Part shown: in pieces, positions 18,410-27,300 of the stretch | Numbering within the stretch: the stretch's first letter is position 1 | Layout: each line of letters begins with the position of its first letter | NCBI RefSeq assembly: GCF_900007165.1 | Contig: NZ_CYGY02000077.1 | Span: 1 to 64,000, forward strand | DNA length: 64,000 bases | DNA from: Paraburkholderia piptadeniae | GTDB taxonomy: Bacteria > Pseudomonadota > Gammaproteobacteria > Burkholderiales > Burkholderiaceae | Direction: 5' to 3' | The notes under the pieces: model-generated | The model's input: the letters and a program-made list of their open reading frames with translations, nothing else | Told to the model about the DNA's origin: nothing | Database searches by the model: none | Position numbers and translations under genes: made by a program

Positions 18410-19861
18410 ATGACCGAGCTCTCTACGCCATCCGTGAATCCCTCTCCCCTTGAGCCCAAGAACGCCCCGAGCGGTTCGCCGACGGGGTCGCGGCGCCACG
18501 CGCTCGCGCTGTGCGCGGCGGCCGTCGTCATCGTGGCGCTCGGCGCGTGCGGGTTCGCTGTCGCGTATCCGCAGTACATGCCCGATTCCATCGGCGAGAT
18601 CGTCGAGGACATGACGGGCGCCAATGCGCATCCCGTCACGTTGCAGCGCCCGGCCGCCGCGCCGCTCTCAGCAGTCGCGATGCTCGGCAAGGAAATCTTC
18701 TTCGACACGTCGCTGTCGGCGTCCGGCAAGCAGTCTTGCGCGACTTGCCATAGCCCCGCGCACGCATACGGGCCGCCCAACGATCTCGCCGTGCAGCTCG
18801 GCGGCGAGCATATGACGCTGCAAGGCTACCGGCCGCCGCCTTCGCTGATGTACCTGTACCGTCAGCCGAACTTCAGCATCGGCCCCGACAGCGCGGAGAA
18901 CGACGACAACCCGGCGAACCTCGCGCAGCTCGCAAGCCAGGCGGCGGGCACGCAACGCGCGCAAAAGACGGCGGGCGCGGCGCCCGCGGCGGCGGAGATG
19001 GTGCCGCAAGGCGGACTCTTCTGGGACGGCCGCGTCGATACGCTGCAACAGCAGGCGTCGGGTCCGATGCTCAACCCCGTCGAGATGGCGAACAAGGACG
19101 ACGGCGAAGTGCTGCGCAAGCTGCAGAACGCGCGCTACGCGAAGACGATGATGCAGCTGTTCGGCCCCAACATCTTCAAGGACCAGCGGCTCGCCGTCGC
19201 CGAAGCGATGTTCGCCGTCGCGCGCTATCAGGTCGAGGACCCGTCGTTCCATCCGTACACCAGCAAGTACGACTACTGGCTCGAGGGCAAGGCGCGTCTC
19301 TCGCGCGCGGAACTGCGCGGCCTGCACCTCTTCAACGATCCCGACAAGGCTAACTGCGCGGGCTGCCATCTGTCGAAGCCGAGCCGCGACGGCCTGCCGC
19401 CGATGTTCACCGACTTCCAGTACGAAGCGCTCGGCGTGCCGCGCAACACGGCGCTTACGCAGAACCACGATCCGCACTTCTTCGACATGGGCATCTGCGG
19501 CCCCTTCCGCACCGACCTGAAGGACCAGACGCAATACTGCGGGATGTTCCTCACGCCGACGCTGCGCAACTCGGCGACGCGCCACGCGTTCTTTCACAAC
19601 GGCATCTACAACAATCTCGACGACGTGATGGCGTTCTACAACGCGCGCAACACCGACCCCGCGCGCTTCTATCCGCGCGGCGCCGACGGAAAGCCGGAGA
19701 AGTACAACGACATTCCGCCCGCGTACCGCGCGAACGTCGACGTGAAGGATGCGCCGTTCGACCGCAAGTTCGGCGAGCAACCGGCGATGACCGATCAGGA
19801 CATGCGCGACATCGTCGCGTTCCTGCATACGCTGACGGACGGCTACGGCCAACAGCACTAA
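18410..19861 (+). CDS. Di-haem cytochrome c peroxidase (CcpA/MauG family)
   Basis: A 483-residue protein with an N-terminal membrane segment at about 25-48 and two haem c sites, CATCH and CAGCH, in the order of bacterial di-haem peroxidases. DTSLSASGKQSC before the first site and GGLFWDGRVDTL are family hallmarks. It would reduce hydrogen peroxide in the periplasm with electrons from small cytochromes, or oxidise a protein substrate as MauG does. The TM anchor and a longer than usual first linker (through about residue 200) are typical of the MauG-like branch. The start at 18410 gives a 24-residue cytoplasmic tail. Confidence 0.9.
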   Translation: MTELSTPSVNPSPLEPKNAPSGSPTGSRRHALALCAAAVVIVALGACGFAVAYPQYMPDSIGEIVEDMTGANAHPVTLQRPAAAPLSAVAMLGKEIFFDTSLSASGKQSCATCHSPAHAYGPPNDLAVQLGGEHMTLQGYRPPPSLMYLYRQPNFSIGPDSAENDDNPANLAQLASQAAGTQRAQKTAGAAPAAAEMVPQGGLFWDGRVDTLQQQASGPMLNPVEMANKDDGEVLRKLQNARYAKTMMQLFGPNIFKDQRLAVAEAMFAVARYQVEDPSFHPYTSKYDYWLEGKARLSRAELRGLHLFNDPDKANCAGCHLSKPSRDGLPPMFTDFQYEALGVPRNTALTQNHDPHFFDMGICGPFRTDLKDQTQYCGMFLTPTLRNSATRHAFFHNGIYNNLDDVMAFYNARNTDPARFYPRGADGKPEKYNDIPPAYRANVDVKDAPFDRKFGEQPAMTDQDMRDIVAFLHTLTDGYGQQH

Positions 19862-19947
19862 GAGCTAGCTCCAGTGGGAAGCGCTGAGCATCGGTGAACC
19901 GTAAAGCCACCACTTTTAAGGCTCGTTTAATTCTTTCCTGTGAACAT

Positions 19948-19997
19948 GCGGCTCAACATCCCCTGTTGAGCCGCCTGAGTATCGGCGGCATTTTTTT
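19948..19997 (+). terminator. Stem-loop plus T-tract after the peroxidase gene
   Basis: GCGGCTCAACA pairs perfectly with TGTTGAGCCGC around TCCCC (19948-19974). Seven T residues follow at 19991-19997, flanked by CGGCGG and CCGCCG, which could form a second short hairpin. Position about 90 bases past the peroxidase stop fits a terminator. Confidence 0.55.
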
Positions 19998-20030
19998 ATC
20001 CGCCGGGGGTGGCGCCTCCCATTGCAACCA

Positions 20031-20273
20031 TTTGCATGGGACGGGATCAAGCGCACAAGGCGCGACTCCCGCAGACCGCTCTGCATGGGGCTGGAGTTAA
20101 GTGCTAAAGCACTAACTCCGGTCGACCGCCTTGCATGGGACCGGAGTAGGTGCTCTGCATGGGGCTGGAGTAAGTGCTGAAGCACTAACTCCAGCCGACA
20201 GCTAAAGCGCCAACTCCGGTCGACCGCCTTGCATGGGACCGGAGTAGGCGCTAAAGCGCCAACTCCGGTCGAC
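20031..20273. repeat. REP-like palindromic repeat array (five or six units)
   Basis: A tandem set of about 45-base units beginning TGCATGGG and ending CCGGTCGAC. Each full unit contains an imperfect hairpin, for example GGAGTTAAGTGCT with AGCACTAACTCC at 20093-20119. Intact units lie near 20081-20126, 20155-20199 and 20229-20273, a diverged one near 20031-20078, and truncated ones at 20131-20154 (left arm only) and 20200-20225 (right arm only). The array ends directly against the Shine-Dalgarno of the next small gene. It looks like a repetitive extragenic palindrome family that has grown and shed half-units. Confidence 0.75.
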
Positions 20274-20287
20274 ACAGGAGATACACG

Positions 20288-20542
20288 ATGGTCGAAGACA
20301 CGGTGCTCGAACATCTACGCGCGCTGCACGGCAACGCGCAAACGCTCGCGATCCGCAGTTGCACCGTTTCGCCGCCGATGCAGCATCCGTGGGGACGCTC
20401 GTACCGGCTCGTCGAATGGACCTTCAGGCACGACGTTGAATCCTTCCGGCGCGTCGTGCCTGCCGAGAGCACCCCTCGTCAAATCGCCGAGGCCGTAATG
20501 TCGCACGTGCCGGGGCGGCGCTTCTGCCAGCCTGGCGGATAG
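20288..20542 (+). CDS. Small hypothetical protein
   Basis: An 84-residue protein that I do not recognise, with no signal peptide or membrane segment. AGGAG ends eight bases before the ATG, directly after the palindromic repeat array. It has an N-terminal helix (EDTVLEHLRALHG), a hydrophobic middle and a His/Arg-rich C-terminus. It converges on another small hypothetical gene. Codon use fits a real gene, but function cannot be inferred. Confidence 0.5.
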   Translation: MVEDTVLEHLRALHGNAQTLAIRSCTVSPPMQHPWGRSYRLVEWTFRHDVESFRRVVPAESTPRQIAEAVMSHVPGRRFCQPGG

Positions 20543-20614
20543 ATTGCGCGCCGCACAGCGCAAGCCGCTCGATGCGCGGGCCGCGCGCGTTGCACGCCGG
20601 ATCGCCGTTTTTCA

Positions 20615-20857
20615 TCACGCAGTCCTCCATGCCGACATCGCCGGCCGCACCTGTGCGGGCGGATACACATTCCACGATCCGTCGTCGTGACGGAAGAAGA
20701 AGATCGACAGCAGCCCACCGGGACGCGCGGCCTCGACGCACACGCAGCGCCGATGCATCTGCGTGCGGCAGAAGCGAACAACGCGCGCGGGCATCGCGGG
20801 CGTGGGTGCGAGCCATTTGTCGACGGCCCAGTGCAGTGTCTTTCCGGTCGGGCTCAT
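20615..20857 (-). CDS. Small hypothetical protein
   Basis: An 80-residue protein of unknown function. The ATG at 20857 has an excellent ribosome site (AAGGAG, six bases away), which decides it over a start at 20896. Features are a Trp-rich N-terminus (LHWAVDKWLAP), two nearby cysteines (RRCVCVE) and a C-terminal FFFRHDDGSWNVYPP stretch. There is no signal or membrane segment. It lies 62 bases after the LRAT-fold gene on the same strand and may share its transcript. Confidence 0.55.
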   Translation of the reverse strand: MSPTGKTLHWAVDKWLAPTPAMPARVVRFCRTQMHRRCVCVEAARPGGLLSIFFFRHDDGSWNVYPPAQVRPAMSAWRTA

Positions 20858-20919
20858 GGTGGTCTCCTTCGCTTTCTTGCTTGCTTCGCACTTCAATTGC
20901 GCGGTTCATGCTGCTGGGT

Positions 20920-21450
20920 TCACACTGCGTTAACTACGGCGTGGCCGATTTTCATCCGGTTGCCGACGAAAGCGCTCACGAGGCACAGCAGCGCATGCAC
21001 GCCCGCGCGCGGATGTGTGAGGCATTCGTGGACCTGTTCGCTGCGGCTTTCGCCGAGCAGGCACCATGCGCAGAAGTGCTCGCAGTTATTCGTCAGCAGG
21101 CGATAGTGGTTTTCGCCGAGGCGCGTGCGGGCGCGCAGCACGGTCTGTTCGCCGGAAAACTTCGGGAACGGATGCGGACGCACGGCGACGACGTGACCAT
21201 CGGCGAACTGTTCGAGCGATACTTCTTCGACGGGACCGCGATGCGCGGACTTGGCGAAACCAGCGTAGTGAATGACCTTGCCGTTGCCTGCATAGATGCC
21301 GTGATGTTCGTAGCCGCGGCGTTGCGTGATCAGGTGGGCACCGAGAGCGGGTTCGTCATTGGAACCGCCGAGCGCGACGTCCGCCGATGCATAAGCGGCC
21401 GCGCGGTTTGCACCTTGTTCACTGCCTGATTGTTGGAGGTCGCGGTTCAT
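20920..21450 (-). CDS. LRAT (NlpC/P60-like) domain protein
   Basis: A 176-residue protein with the lecithin:retinol acyltransferase-like fold. It shows GAHLITQRRGYEHHGIYAG (catalytic His at about 50, second His at 61) and, 60 residues later, the NCEHF motif with the nucleophilic Cys at 123. Bacterial members of this Cys-His family hydrolyse or transfer acyl groups or cut amide bonds, but most are uncharacterised. There is no signal peptide. It ends with a hydrophobic segment (VHALLCLVSAFVGN), perhaps membrane-associated. The ribosome site is weak, so the exact start is uncertain. Confidence 0.8.
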   Translation of the reverse strand: MNRDLQQSGSEQGANRAAAYASADVALGGSNDEPALGAHLITQRRGYEHHGIYAGNGKVIHYAGFAKSAHRGPVEEVSLEQFADGHVVAVRPHPFPKFSGEQTVLRARTRLGENHYRLLTNNCEHFCAWCLLGESRSEQVHECLTHPRAGVHALLCLVSAFVGNRMKIGHAVVNAV

Positions 21451-21823
21451 GGCTTTGTCCAGCTATCCGATTCAAAAGGGCCAACACTGTTGCAGGCTCT
21501 TTTGCATCAAGCGGACCAGGCGAAGCAAGCCATTGATTTGACGACAGATTTCCCTCCAGAAGGGCGCCTTGCAGGCACCTTGTGTATGGACAGTCCCAAC
21601 AGGAATACAGGCTGTTGTGTTGCGCCGACACCATCACTTCGCGTTCTGCCGCGACGCCTGGCGCGGCCCGCAAATGTGTTGGCTACCCCACCTTTTGCGG
21701 TAGCCCTTTGTTGGGCCGTCGCCAACGCAACGCGTCACTGGTATGCCGCGCTATCAGAGCGCGGTCGCCGTCATGCCTTGCCCGGCAACGATCGGCAGGA
21801 AAGCTCGCGCGCGCGACGCAAAC
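21451..21823. other. Intergenic stretch upstream of peptide gene P1
   Basis: About 370 bases where I see no convincing gene; the short frames on both strands lack ribosome sites. It contains the perfect dyad CCGCGCT/AGCGCGG (21746-21764), about 60 bases upstream of the candidate sigma-54 promoter of P1, a typical distance for an activator site or a hairpin. Confidence 0.4.
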
Positions 21824-21839
21824 TGGCATAGGCCTTGCG
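21824..21839 (+). promoter_or_regulatory. Candidate sigma-54 promoter of P1
   Basis: TGGCATA-GGCC-TTGCG matches the -24/-12 consensus TGGCAYR-N4-TTGCW, with GG at 21825-21826 and GC at 21837-21838 exactly ten bases apart. The start codon of P1 is 72 bases downstream of the -12 element. A sigma-54 activator gene lies about 1 kb downstream on the opposite strand. Confidence 0.7.
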
Positions 21840-21909
21840 CCTTCACCGGCATCAAGCATCATCCTTTGACTCGCGGCCTCATGACTGACGGCCCATCGGG
21901 AGACACGTC

Positions 21910-22194
21910 ATGGCATCCATCAACATCAGCGACCTGCCCCTCAACCTCGCGCTCGATCGCAAGGCAATGTCCGCGATCAGCGGCGGCGGCGGCGCGCCGT
22001 GGGTATTCGGCTGGATCACGCCGTTTGTCCAGAACACGCCGAGCGTCGGCCCCGTCGTGAACCTGTACGACGTCACCAACAACTTCTATGCTAACCAGAT
22101 GATCAACCAGTTCCAGACGGTCAACGTCCAGAACACGGGCAACAACTCGAACGTCATTACCGCTCCTGACGAACGAAGCCTGAACCGGGCTTAG
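21910..22194 (+). CDS. Double-glycine leader peptide precursor P1
   Basis: A 94-residue precursor. Its 26-residue leader has L15, M20 (-7), I23 (-4) and G25-G26, the canonical substrate pattern of C39 peptidase-containing ABC exporters, plus an N-terminal ISDL box shared with three other small genes here. Cleavage after GG would release 68 residues starting GGAPWVFGWITPF. These contain no Cys, are Asn/Gln/Val-rich, and carry QNTGNNSNVI near the C-terminus. GGGAGA precedes the ATG. The PP2C phosphatase gene follows after five bases, so substrate and phosphatase share a transcript. Export is inferred from the leader; function is unknown. Confidence 0.8.
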   Translation: MASINISDLPLNLALDRKAMSAISGGGGAPWVFGWITPFVQNTPSVGPVVNLYDVTNNFYANQMINQFQTVNVQNTGNNSNVITAPDERSLNRA

Positions 22195-22199
22195 ATGCC

Positions 22200-22970
22200 G
22201 TGACCTGTATCAGTCAATTCCGGTGGGCGTCGGCGGCACGCTCCGACACCGGCCGCGTGCGCGAGATCAACGAGGACGCCTGCCTCGATGAGCCGCAGCG
22301 CGGCCTTTGGGCCGTGGCCGACGGCATGGGCGGCCACGCCGTCGGCGATCTCGCGAGCCAGCTCGTCGTCGGAATGCTTGGCCGGCTACCGGACGCGGCG
22401 GGCGTCAAGCAGTCCATCGCCCAGGCGCGCGCGTGCCTGCAAGACGCGAATCGCCAGCTGCGCGAAGAGGCGGGCCGCCGACAGGTGCCGCGCATCGGCA
22501 CCACCGTCGTCGTGCTGCTCGCATCCGACCGCTTCTGCGGCTATCTGTGGGCGGGCGACAGCCGCATCTATCTGCTGCGTCAAGGGCAGTTGCGCCAGCT
22601 GACGCACGATCACAGCCAGGTGGAAGAGTTGCGCCGCTCGGGTTATCTGACCGATGAAGAAGCGCGCAATCATCCCGCGCACAACATCATTACGCGCGCG
22701 GTCGGCGCAACGGATCAGCTCGATCTCGACGAAGACGCGCTCGAAGTCGCGGACGGCGACGTATTCCTGCTATGCAGCGACGGCCTGAGCAACGAAGTGA
22801 CGGACGAAGAGATTCACAAGATGCTTTCCACTGTCGATTGCCTGCACGCGCCCGGCGAACTCGTCGATATCGCGCTCGCGCGCGGCGGCCGCGACAACAT
22901 CACGGCCATCGTCGTGCAGGCAGAAGACCCGCATGCGTCAGACAAGACGCTGCTCAATCCGACGCCCTGA
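22200..22970 (+). CDS. PP2C-family Ser/Thr protein phosphatase (PppA/Stp-like)
   Basis: A 256-residue stand-alone PP2C phosphatase with a GTG start. The metal and phosphate ligands are in place: RxxNED at about 20-26, ADGMGGH with D41, GTTVVVLL, AGDSRIYLLR, LLCSDGLSNEV and GGRDNITAIVV. It is cytoplasmic, like PppA of type VI secretion. It would dephosphorylate targets of the Ser/Thr kinase encoded at 38-40 kb, probably including the FHA protein's partners. It is the second gene of the P1 operon and converges on the sigma-54 activator gene, 18 bases between stops. Confidence 0.92.
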   Translation: MTCISQFRWASAARSDTGRVREINEDACLDEPQRGLWAVADGMGGHAVGDLASQLVVGMLGRLPDAAGVKQSIAQARACLQDANRQLREEAGRRQVPRIGTTVVVLLASDRFCGYLWAGDSRIYLLRQGQLRQLTHDHSQVEELRRSGYLTDEEARNHPAHNIITRAVGATDQLDLDEDALEVADGDVFLLCSDGLSNEVTDEEIHKMLSTVDCLHAPGELVDIALARGGRDNITAIVVQAEDPHASDKTLLNPTP

Positions 22971-22988
22971 TACGACGCATTAATCGCT

Positions 22989-24332
22989 TCATTGCGTTTC
23001 GTCGTTCGCTTCCGTCTCGTCCTTGCGCGCATTGGCCTGCGCATGCTGACGGCGAAAATCCTTCGAATGCAGCCCGTGCTTCTTCAGCAGCATCTGAAGA
23101 TGCGAGCGGTTCATGTCGACGCGCCGCGCCAGTTCCGCCACCGTGCCGCCCACTTCCTGCAAGCCGCGCTGCAAGAACGCCTTTTCGGCTTCGTCGCTGG
23201 CGGCCCGTTTCGCGTCGCTGAGCGACAGCAGGTTCGTCACGCTCGCGGCGCCGTTCGCCGTTTCGTTCGCCACGCCGGGTATCAACGAAGCGACGGGCAA
23301 CGACGGACGCATGTCCGACGGCAAATGATCGACATCGGCGATATCGCCTGCGAGACACGAAATGCGGTACATCACGTTGCGCAATTCGCGGATATTGCCG
23401 GGATACGAATAGGTCAGCAGAAAGTCCCGTAATTTAGGGGTTATTCTCACGGGACGGCGTTTGAGCACGCCGGCTGCCTCGTCGCCGAAGTACTGGATCA
23501 GCAGGGAAATTTCATCGCGCCGCTCGCGCAACGGCGGCAGCGTCACGTGAATGACGCTCAGCCGATAGAACAGATCTTCGCGAAATGTCCCCTGCTCGCT
23601 CAGCTTGCGCAAGTTGCGGTTGGTCGCCGCGACGATGCGCGTATCGACGCCGATCGGCTCGTCGGAACCCACGCGCTGTATTTCATGCGCCTCCAGCACG
23701 CGCAGCAGTTTCACCTGCCCCGTCAACGGCAGCTCGCCGATTTCGTCGAGAAAGATCGTACCTGTATGCGCGCTTTCGAATTTGCCTTTGCGGTCGTTCG
23801 TCGCGCCCGTGAATGCGCCCTTGCGATGACCGAACAGTTCTGATTCCAGCAGGTTGTCCGGAATCGCGCCGCAGTTGACGGAGATAAACGGCTTGTCCGC
23901 GCGGCTGCCGTTCGCGTGAATGACTTTCGCCATCAGTTCCTTGCCGGTGCCGCTTTCGCCGTCGATCAGGACGGGCAGATCGGTCGGCGCGGCCTTCTCC
24001 GAGATTTCGAGAGCTTCCAGCAGTTTAGGGTTGTCGCCGAACGTGCCTTCGAAAATGAAGCTGCGCGCGAGCAGCGCCTGCCGCCGCGCGCCACGCGACT
24101 GCTCGCCACGCAACGGCTCGACGGCAGCCGCCTGCACGAAACGCTCCTTGTGCGACATCTGCATCACTTCATCGCGCAAGGAACTGGCCTGTTTCAGGAG
24201 CTTTTCGATATCCGCGCGTTCGAGCCGCGACGACCAGCGCAGCGTCGAACGCAATATCTCGATCTTCTCGATCAATCCCGCGTACGAGAGGGCGGAACCG
24301 CTGTCTTCCGGTTGCTGGTCGAGTATCTTCAT
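22989..24332 (-). CDS. Sigma-54 dependent transcriptional activator
   Basis: A 447-residue enhancer-binding protein. A helical N-terminal region (1-90) lacks a recognisable receiver, GAF or PAS domain. The AAA+ domain follows, with Walker A GESGTGKE (125-132), the sigma-54 contact loop GAFTGA (172-177), Walker B TIFLDEIGE (192-200) and the R-finger region. A Fis-type helix-turn-helix (TVAELARRVDMNRSHLQMLL) lies near the C-terminus. The ATG overlaps the stop of the ABC exporter gene (TGATG), so it is made with the exporter. It is the obvious candidate to drive the -24/-12 promoters before the four leader-peptide genes. The signal it senses is unknown. Confidence 0.92.
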   Translation of the reverse strand: MKILDQQPEDSGSALSYAGLIEKIEILRSTLRWSSRLERADIEKLLKQASSLRDEVMQMSHKERFVQAAAVEPLRGEQSRGARRQALLARSFIFEGTFGDNPKLLEALEISEKAAPTDLPVLIDGESGTGKELMAKVIHANGSRADKPFISVNCGAIPDNLLESELFGHRKGAFTGATNDRKGKFESAHTGTIFLDEIGELPLTGQVKLLRVLEAHEIQRVGSDEPIGVDTRIVAATNRNLRKLSEQGTFREDLFYRLSVIHVTLPPLRERRDEISLLIQYFGDEAAGVLKRRPVRITPKLRDFLLTYSYPGNIRELRNVMYRISCLAGDIADVDHLPSDMRPSLPVASLIPGVANETANGAASVTNLLSLSDAKRAASDEAEKAFLQRGLQEVGGTVAELARRVDMNRSHLQMLLKKHGLHSKDFRRQHAQANARKDETEANDETQ

Positions 24333-27300
24333 CACGCGCTCAACTGTTTCTGGACGAGCTGGTAGTACATGCCCTTCCGGTTGACCAGTTCCTCGTGACG
24401 CCCCTGCTCGACGATCGCGCCTTCGTACAGCACGAGAATCTTGTCCGCGCGCATGATCGTGCTCAGACGGTGCGCGATGATGACGGCCGTGCGTCCCTTG
24501 AGGATGTCGTGCATGTTGCTGAGGATATTGCTTTCCGACTGCGTATCGAGCGCCGACGTCGCTTCGTCGAACACGAGCAGGCGCGGATCGTGATACAGCG
24601 CGCGCGCAATGCACAGGCGCTGGATCTGTCCGCCCGACAAGCCGATGCCGCGCTCGCCGACAATCTGTTCGTAACCGAGTGGCAGCTTGCTGATGAACGC
24701 GTGCGCGTCGGCCATCTTCGCGACTTCCTCGATGCGCCGCCGGTCGGGCGTATCGTCGCCGCTCGCGATGTTCTCTGCAATCGTGCCCGAAAACAGCAGA
24801 TTGGACTGCATCACATAGCCGATCTGCGCGCGGTAGAAGGCCTTGTCGACCACATTCATGTCATAGCCGTCGACGGTCATCTTGCCATCGCTCGGCGCAT
24901 AGAAGCCGACCAGCAGCTTCGCGAGCGTCGTCTTGCCCGAGCCGCTTCTTCCGACTATCGCAACGAGCTCACCCGGCTTGATATCGAACGTGATGTTCTC
25001 GAGCACATACGCGCCCTCGTTCTCGCCGTAGCGGAAATAGACGCCATTGAGGCTGATCGCGCCTTGCAGGTCCGGCAGCATCACGCGCGAAGGCAGGTCC
25101 TCTGGCTTCTGTTCGGGCTCGATATCGAGCACGTCGCCGAGGCGCTCCATCGCGACGCCCGCATCGTTCAGCATGCTCCACAAGCTGACGAGTCCCATCA
25201 GCGGCGTCAGCACGCTGCCCATGAATGCATTGAAGGCGATCAACTGGCCAATCGTCATTTCGCGCGCGAGCACGAGATTCGCGCCGACCCAGAGAATCGC
25301 AATCGTCGTCGCCGCATTCAGCAACTGGCTGACAAAGCCGATCAGGATGTTGAACGCGTGCGCGCGGTACTGCACTTCAAGCGCTTTCGCGTACTTCTTC
25401 TCCCAGCGCAGGCGCACGGGCCGCTCGATGCCCATGCCCTTCACCGTCTCGACGCCCGATAGCGCCTCCATCAGGAACGACTTCGAATCCGTCGCCGCCG
25501 AGAACGTTTCGCGCGCATAGTTCTTGATCTTCGGCGTGGCGACAACCGTCAGAGCCGTGATGGGAATGACGAATGCGATCAGCACCATCGTCATCTTCGC
25601 GTTGTAGAAGAACATGATCGCGAAGTAGATGAACACCATCAGCAGATTGAGCGCCGTCGTCACCGTCGATTCCGTCAGGAATGCGCGGATCGTCTGGTTC
25701 TCCTGGAAGCGCGCGAAAATGTCGCCCGTCTTGCGCTTCGCAAAGAACGAGAACGGCAGCGACATCGTGTGCTTGAAGAACTGCGACATCATAGCGAAGT
25801 CCATGTTGCGAACCATGAAGTTCGACAGGTACGCGCGGATCATCGACATCAGCTGCGAGAACACGTTCGAAATGATCAGGCCGAGTATCAGCAGATGCAA
25901 CAGACTGATGTTCTGATGCACGATCACGCCATCGAGTATGTTCTGGATGATCAGCGGCGGAATCACGCCCAGCACCTGGATCACGAACGTCGCGAGAAAC
26001 AGGTGCATCAGTATCTTCTTGTACGGCGTCAGATACGCGACGAAGCGCAGCCACGGCGAGCGCGACGCCGATAGCTGCACGAGATTCGGCCCCGGAGTGA
26101 ACAGCAGACACGTGCCGCTCCAGCCGCGCTCGAAGTCTTCGATATTCAGCTTGCGAAAGCCCAGGGCGGGATCGGCGAGCCAGACGTGATCCTTCGACAC
26201 GCCGTACACGATGATGTAGTGGTAGCCCTCCCAGTGCACGATGAACGGCAGATCGAAGCCACGCAGCGAATCGAATGTGCATTGCACGCCGCGCGCAGTG
26301 AAGCCCAGCGATTCGCCCGCACGCGCGAGGCTGTCGAGCGTCGCGCCTTGTGTCGTCACGTTCGCGAGTTCGCGCAGCTTGCCGAGCGTCATCGGTATGC
26401 CGTAGTGCTTGCAGATCATCGCAAGGCACGCGGCGCCGCAATCCATTTCCTCCGCCTGCTCGACCAGCGCAAAACGCTTGATCACGCGTTCGCCGAGTTC
26501 GGGCTTCGTATGCAGATCGAGCCGCAGCGGCATCTTGCGCCGCTGCTCGATGCGCTTTTGCCGGTCAAGCTCGCGATCCGCGTATTTGATGCGCTCGTCG
26601 AGTACTTCGCGCAGTTTCGGATTGCGCTCGAGAATGAAATGCACCGTGCGCTCGGGAATGACGAGCAGCCGCGTATCGATCGTGGCAATCGCCGACGCCG
26701 CCTGCTCCTGCCGCATCAGGCAGGCCTTTTCACCGAAGATCTCGCCGTCGCGCAGCGTCGCAAGCGTGTAGTCGTTGCCGTCCTCGTGGCGCACGATGCG
26801 CACTTCGCCTTGCCGGACCACATAGAGACGCCGGTCGTCGCGTCCGTCCTGCTTGAGAATCTCCTTGCCGGCGGTGACGCGCTTGACGCCGACGCTGCGC
26901 ACGTATTCCTCGAGTTCCTGCTTGTTCAGCTTGCCGCGCAAATCGAATAGCTGCGCCACGAAGCCGCCCGCCGAATTGATCGCGACATAGCTCGCGACAA
27001 ATGCGAGCGCGGCCTGATTGCCCCCGATCACAGGCTCGATCGCCGCGCGCGGAATGAACAGCAACTCCGTCTTGCCCGAAGAACGCACGGACGACTCGTG
27101 CGCGTACGCACGCAGCATCGCAATGTCGGCGAACACTTCGCCCGACTTGCGCACGCCCATGCTGATTTCCTTGCCGTGTTCTTCGGTGAAGATACGCACC
27201 GAGCCCGACTTGATCAGATAGAGACCGTCGGCGGGATCGCCCACGTTGCACACCGTTTCGCCAAACGAGTAAAAGCGCGATTGCACGTGTTCCGCGAGAC

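Noticed and set aside
21507..21725. Small minus-strand frame upstream of P1
   Set aside because: No ribosome site and low-complexity composition; the region is better read as P1 upstream control sequence.
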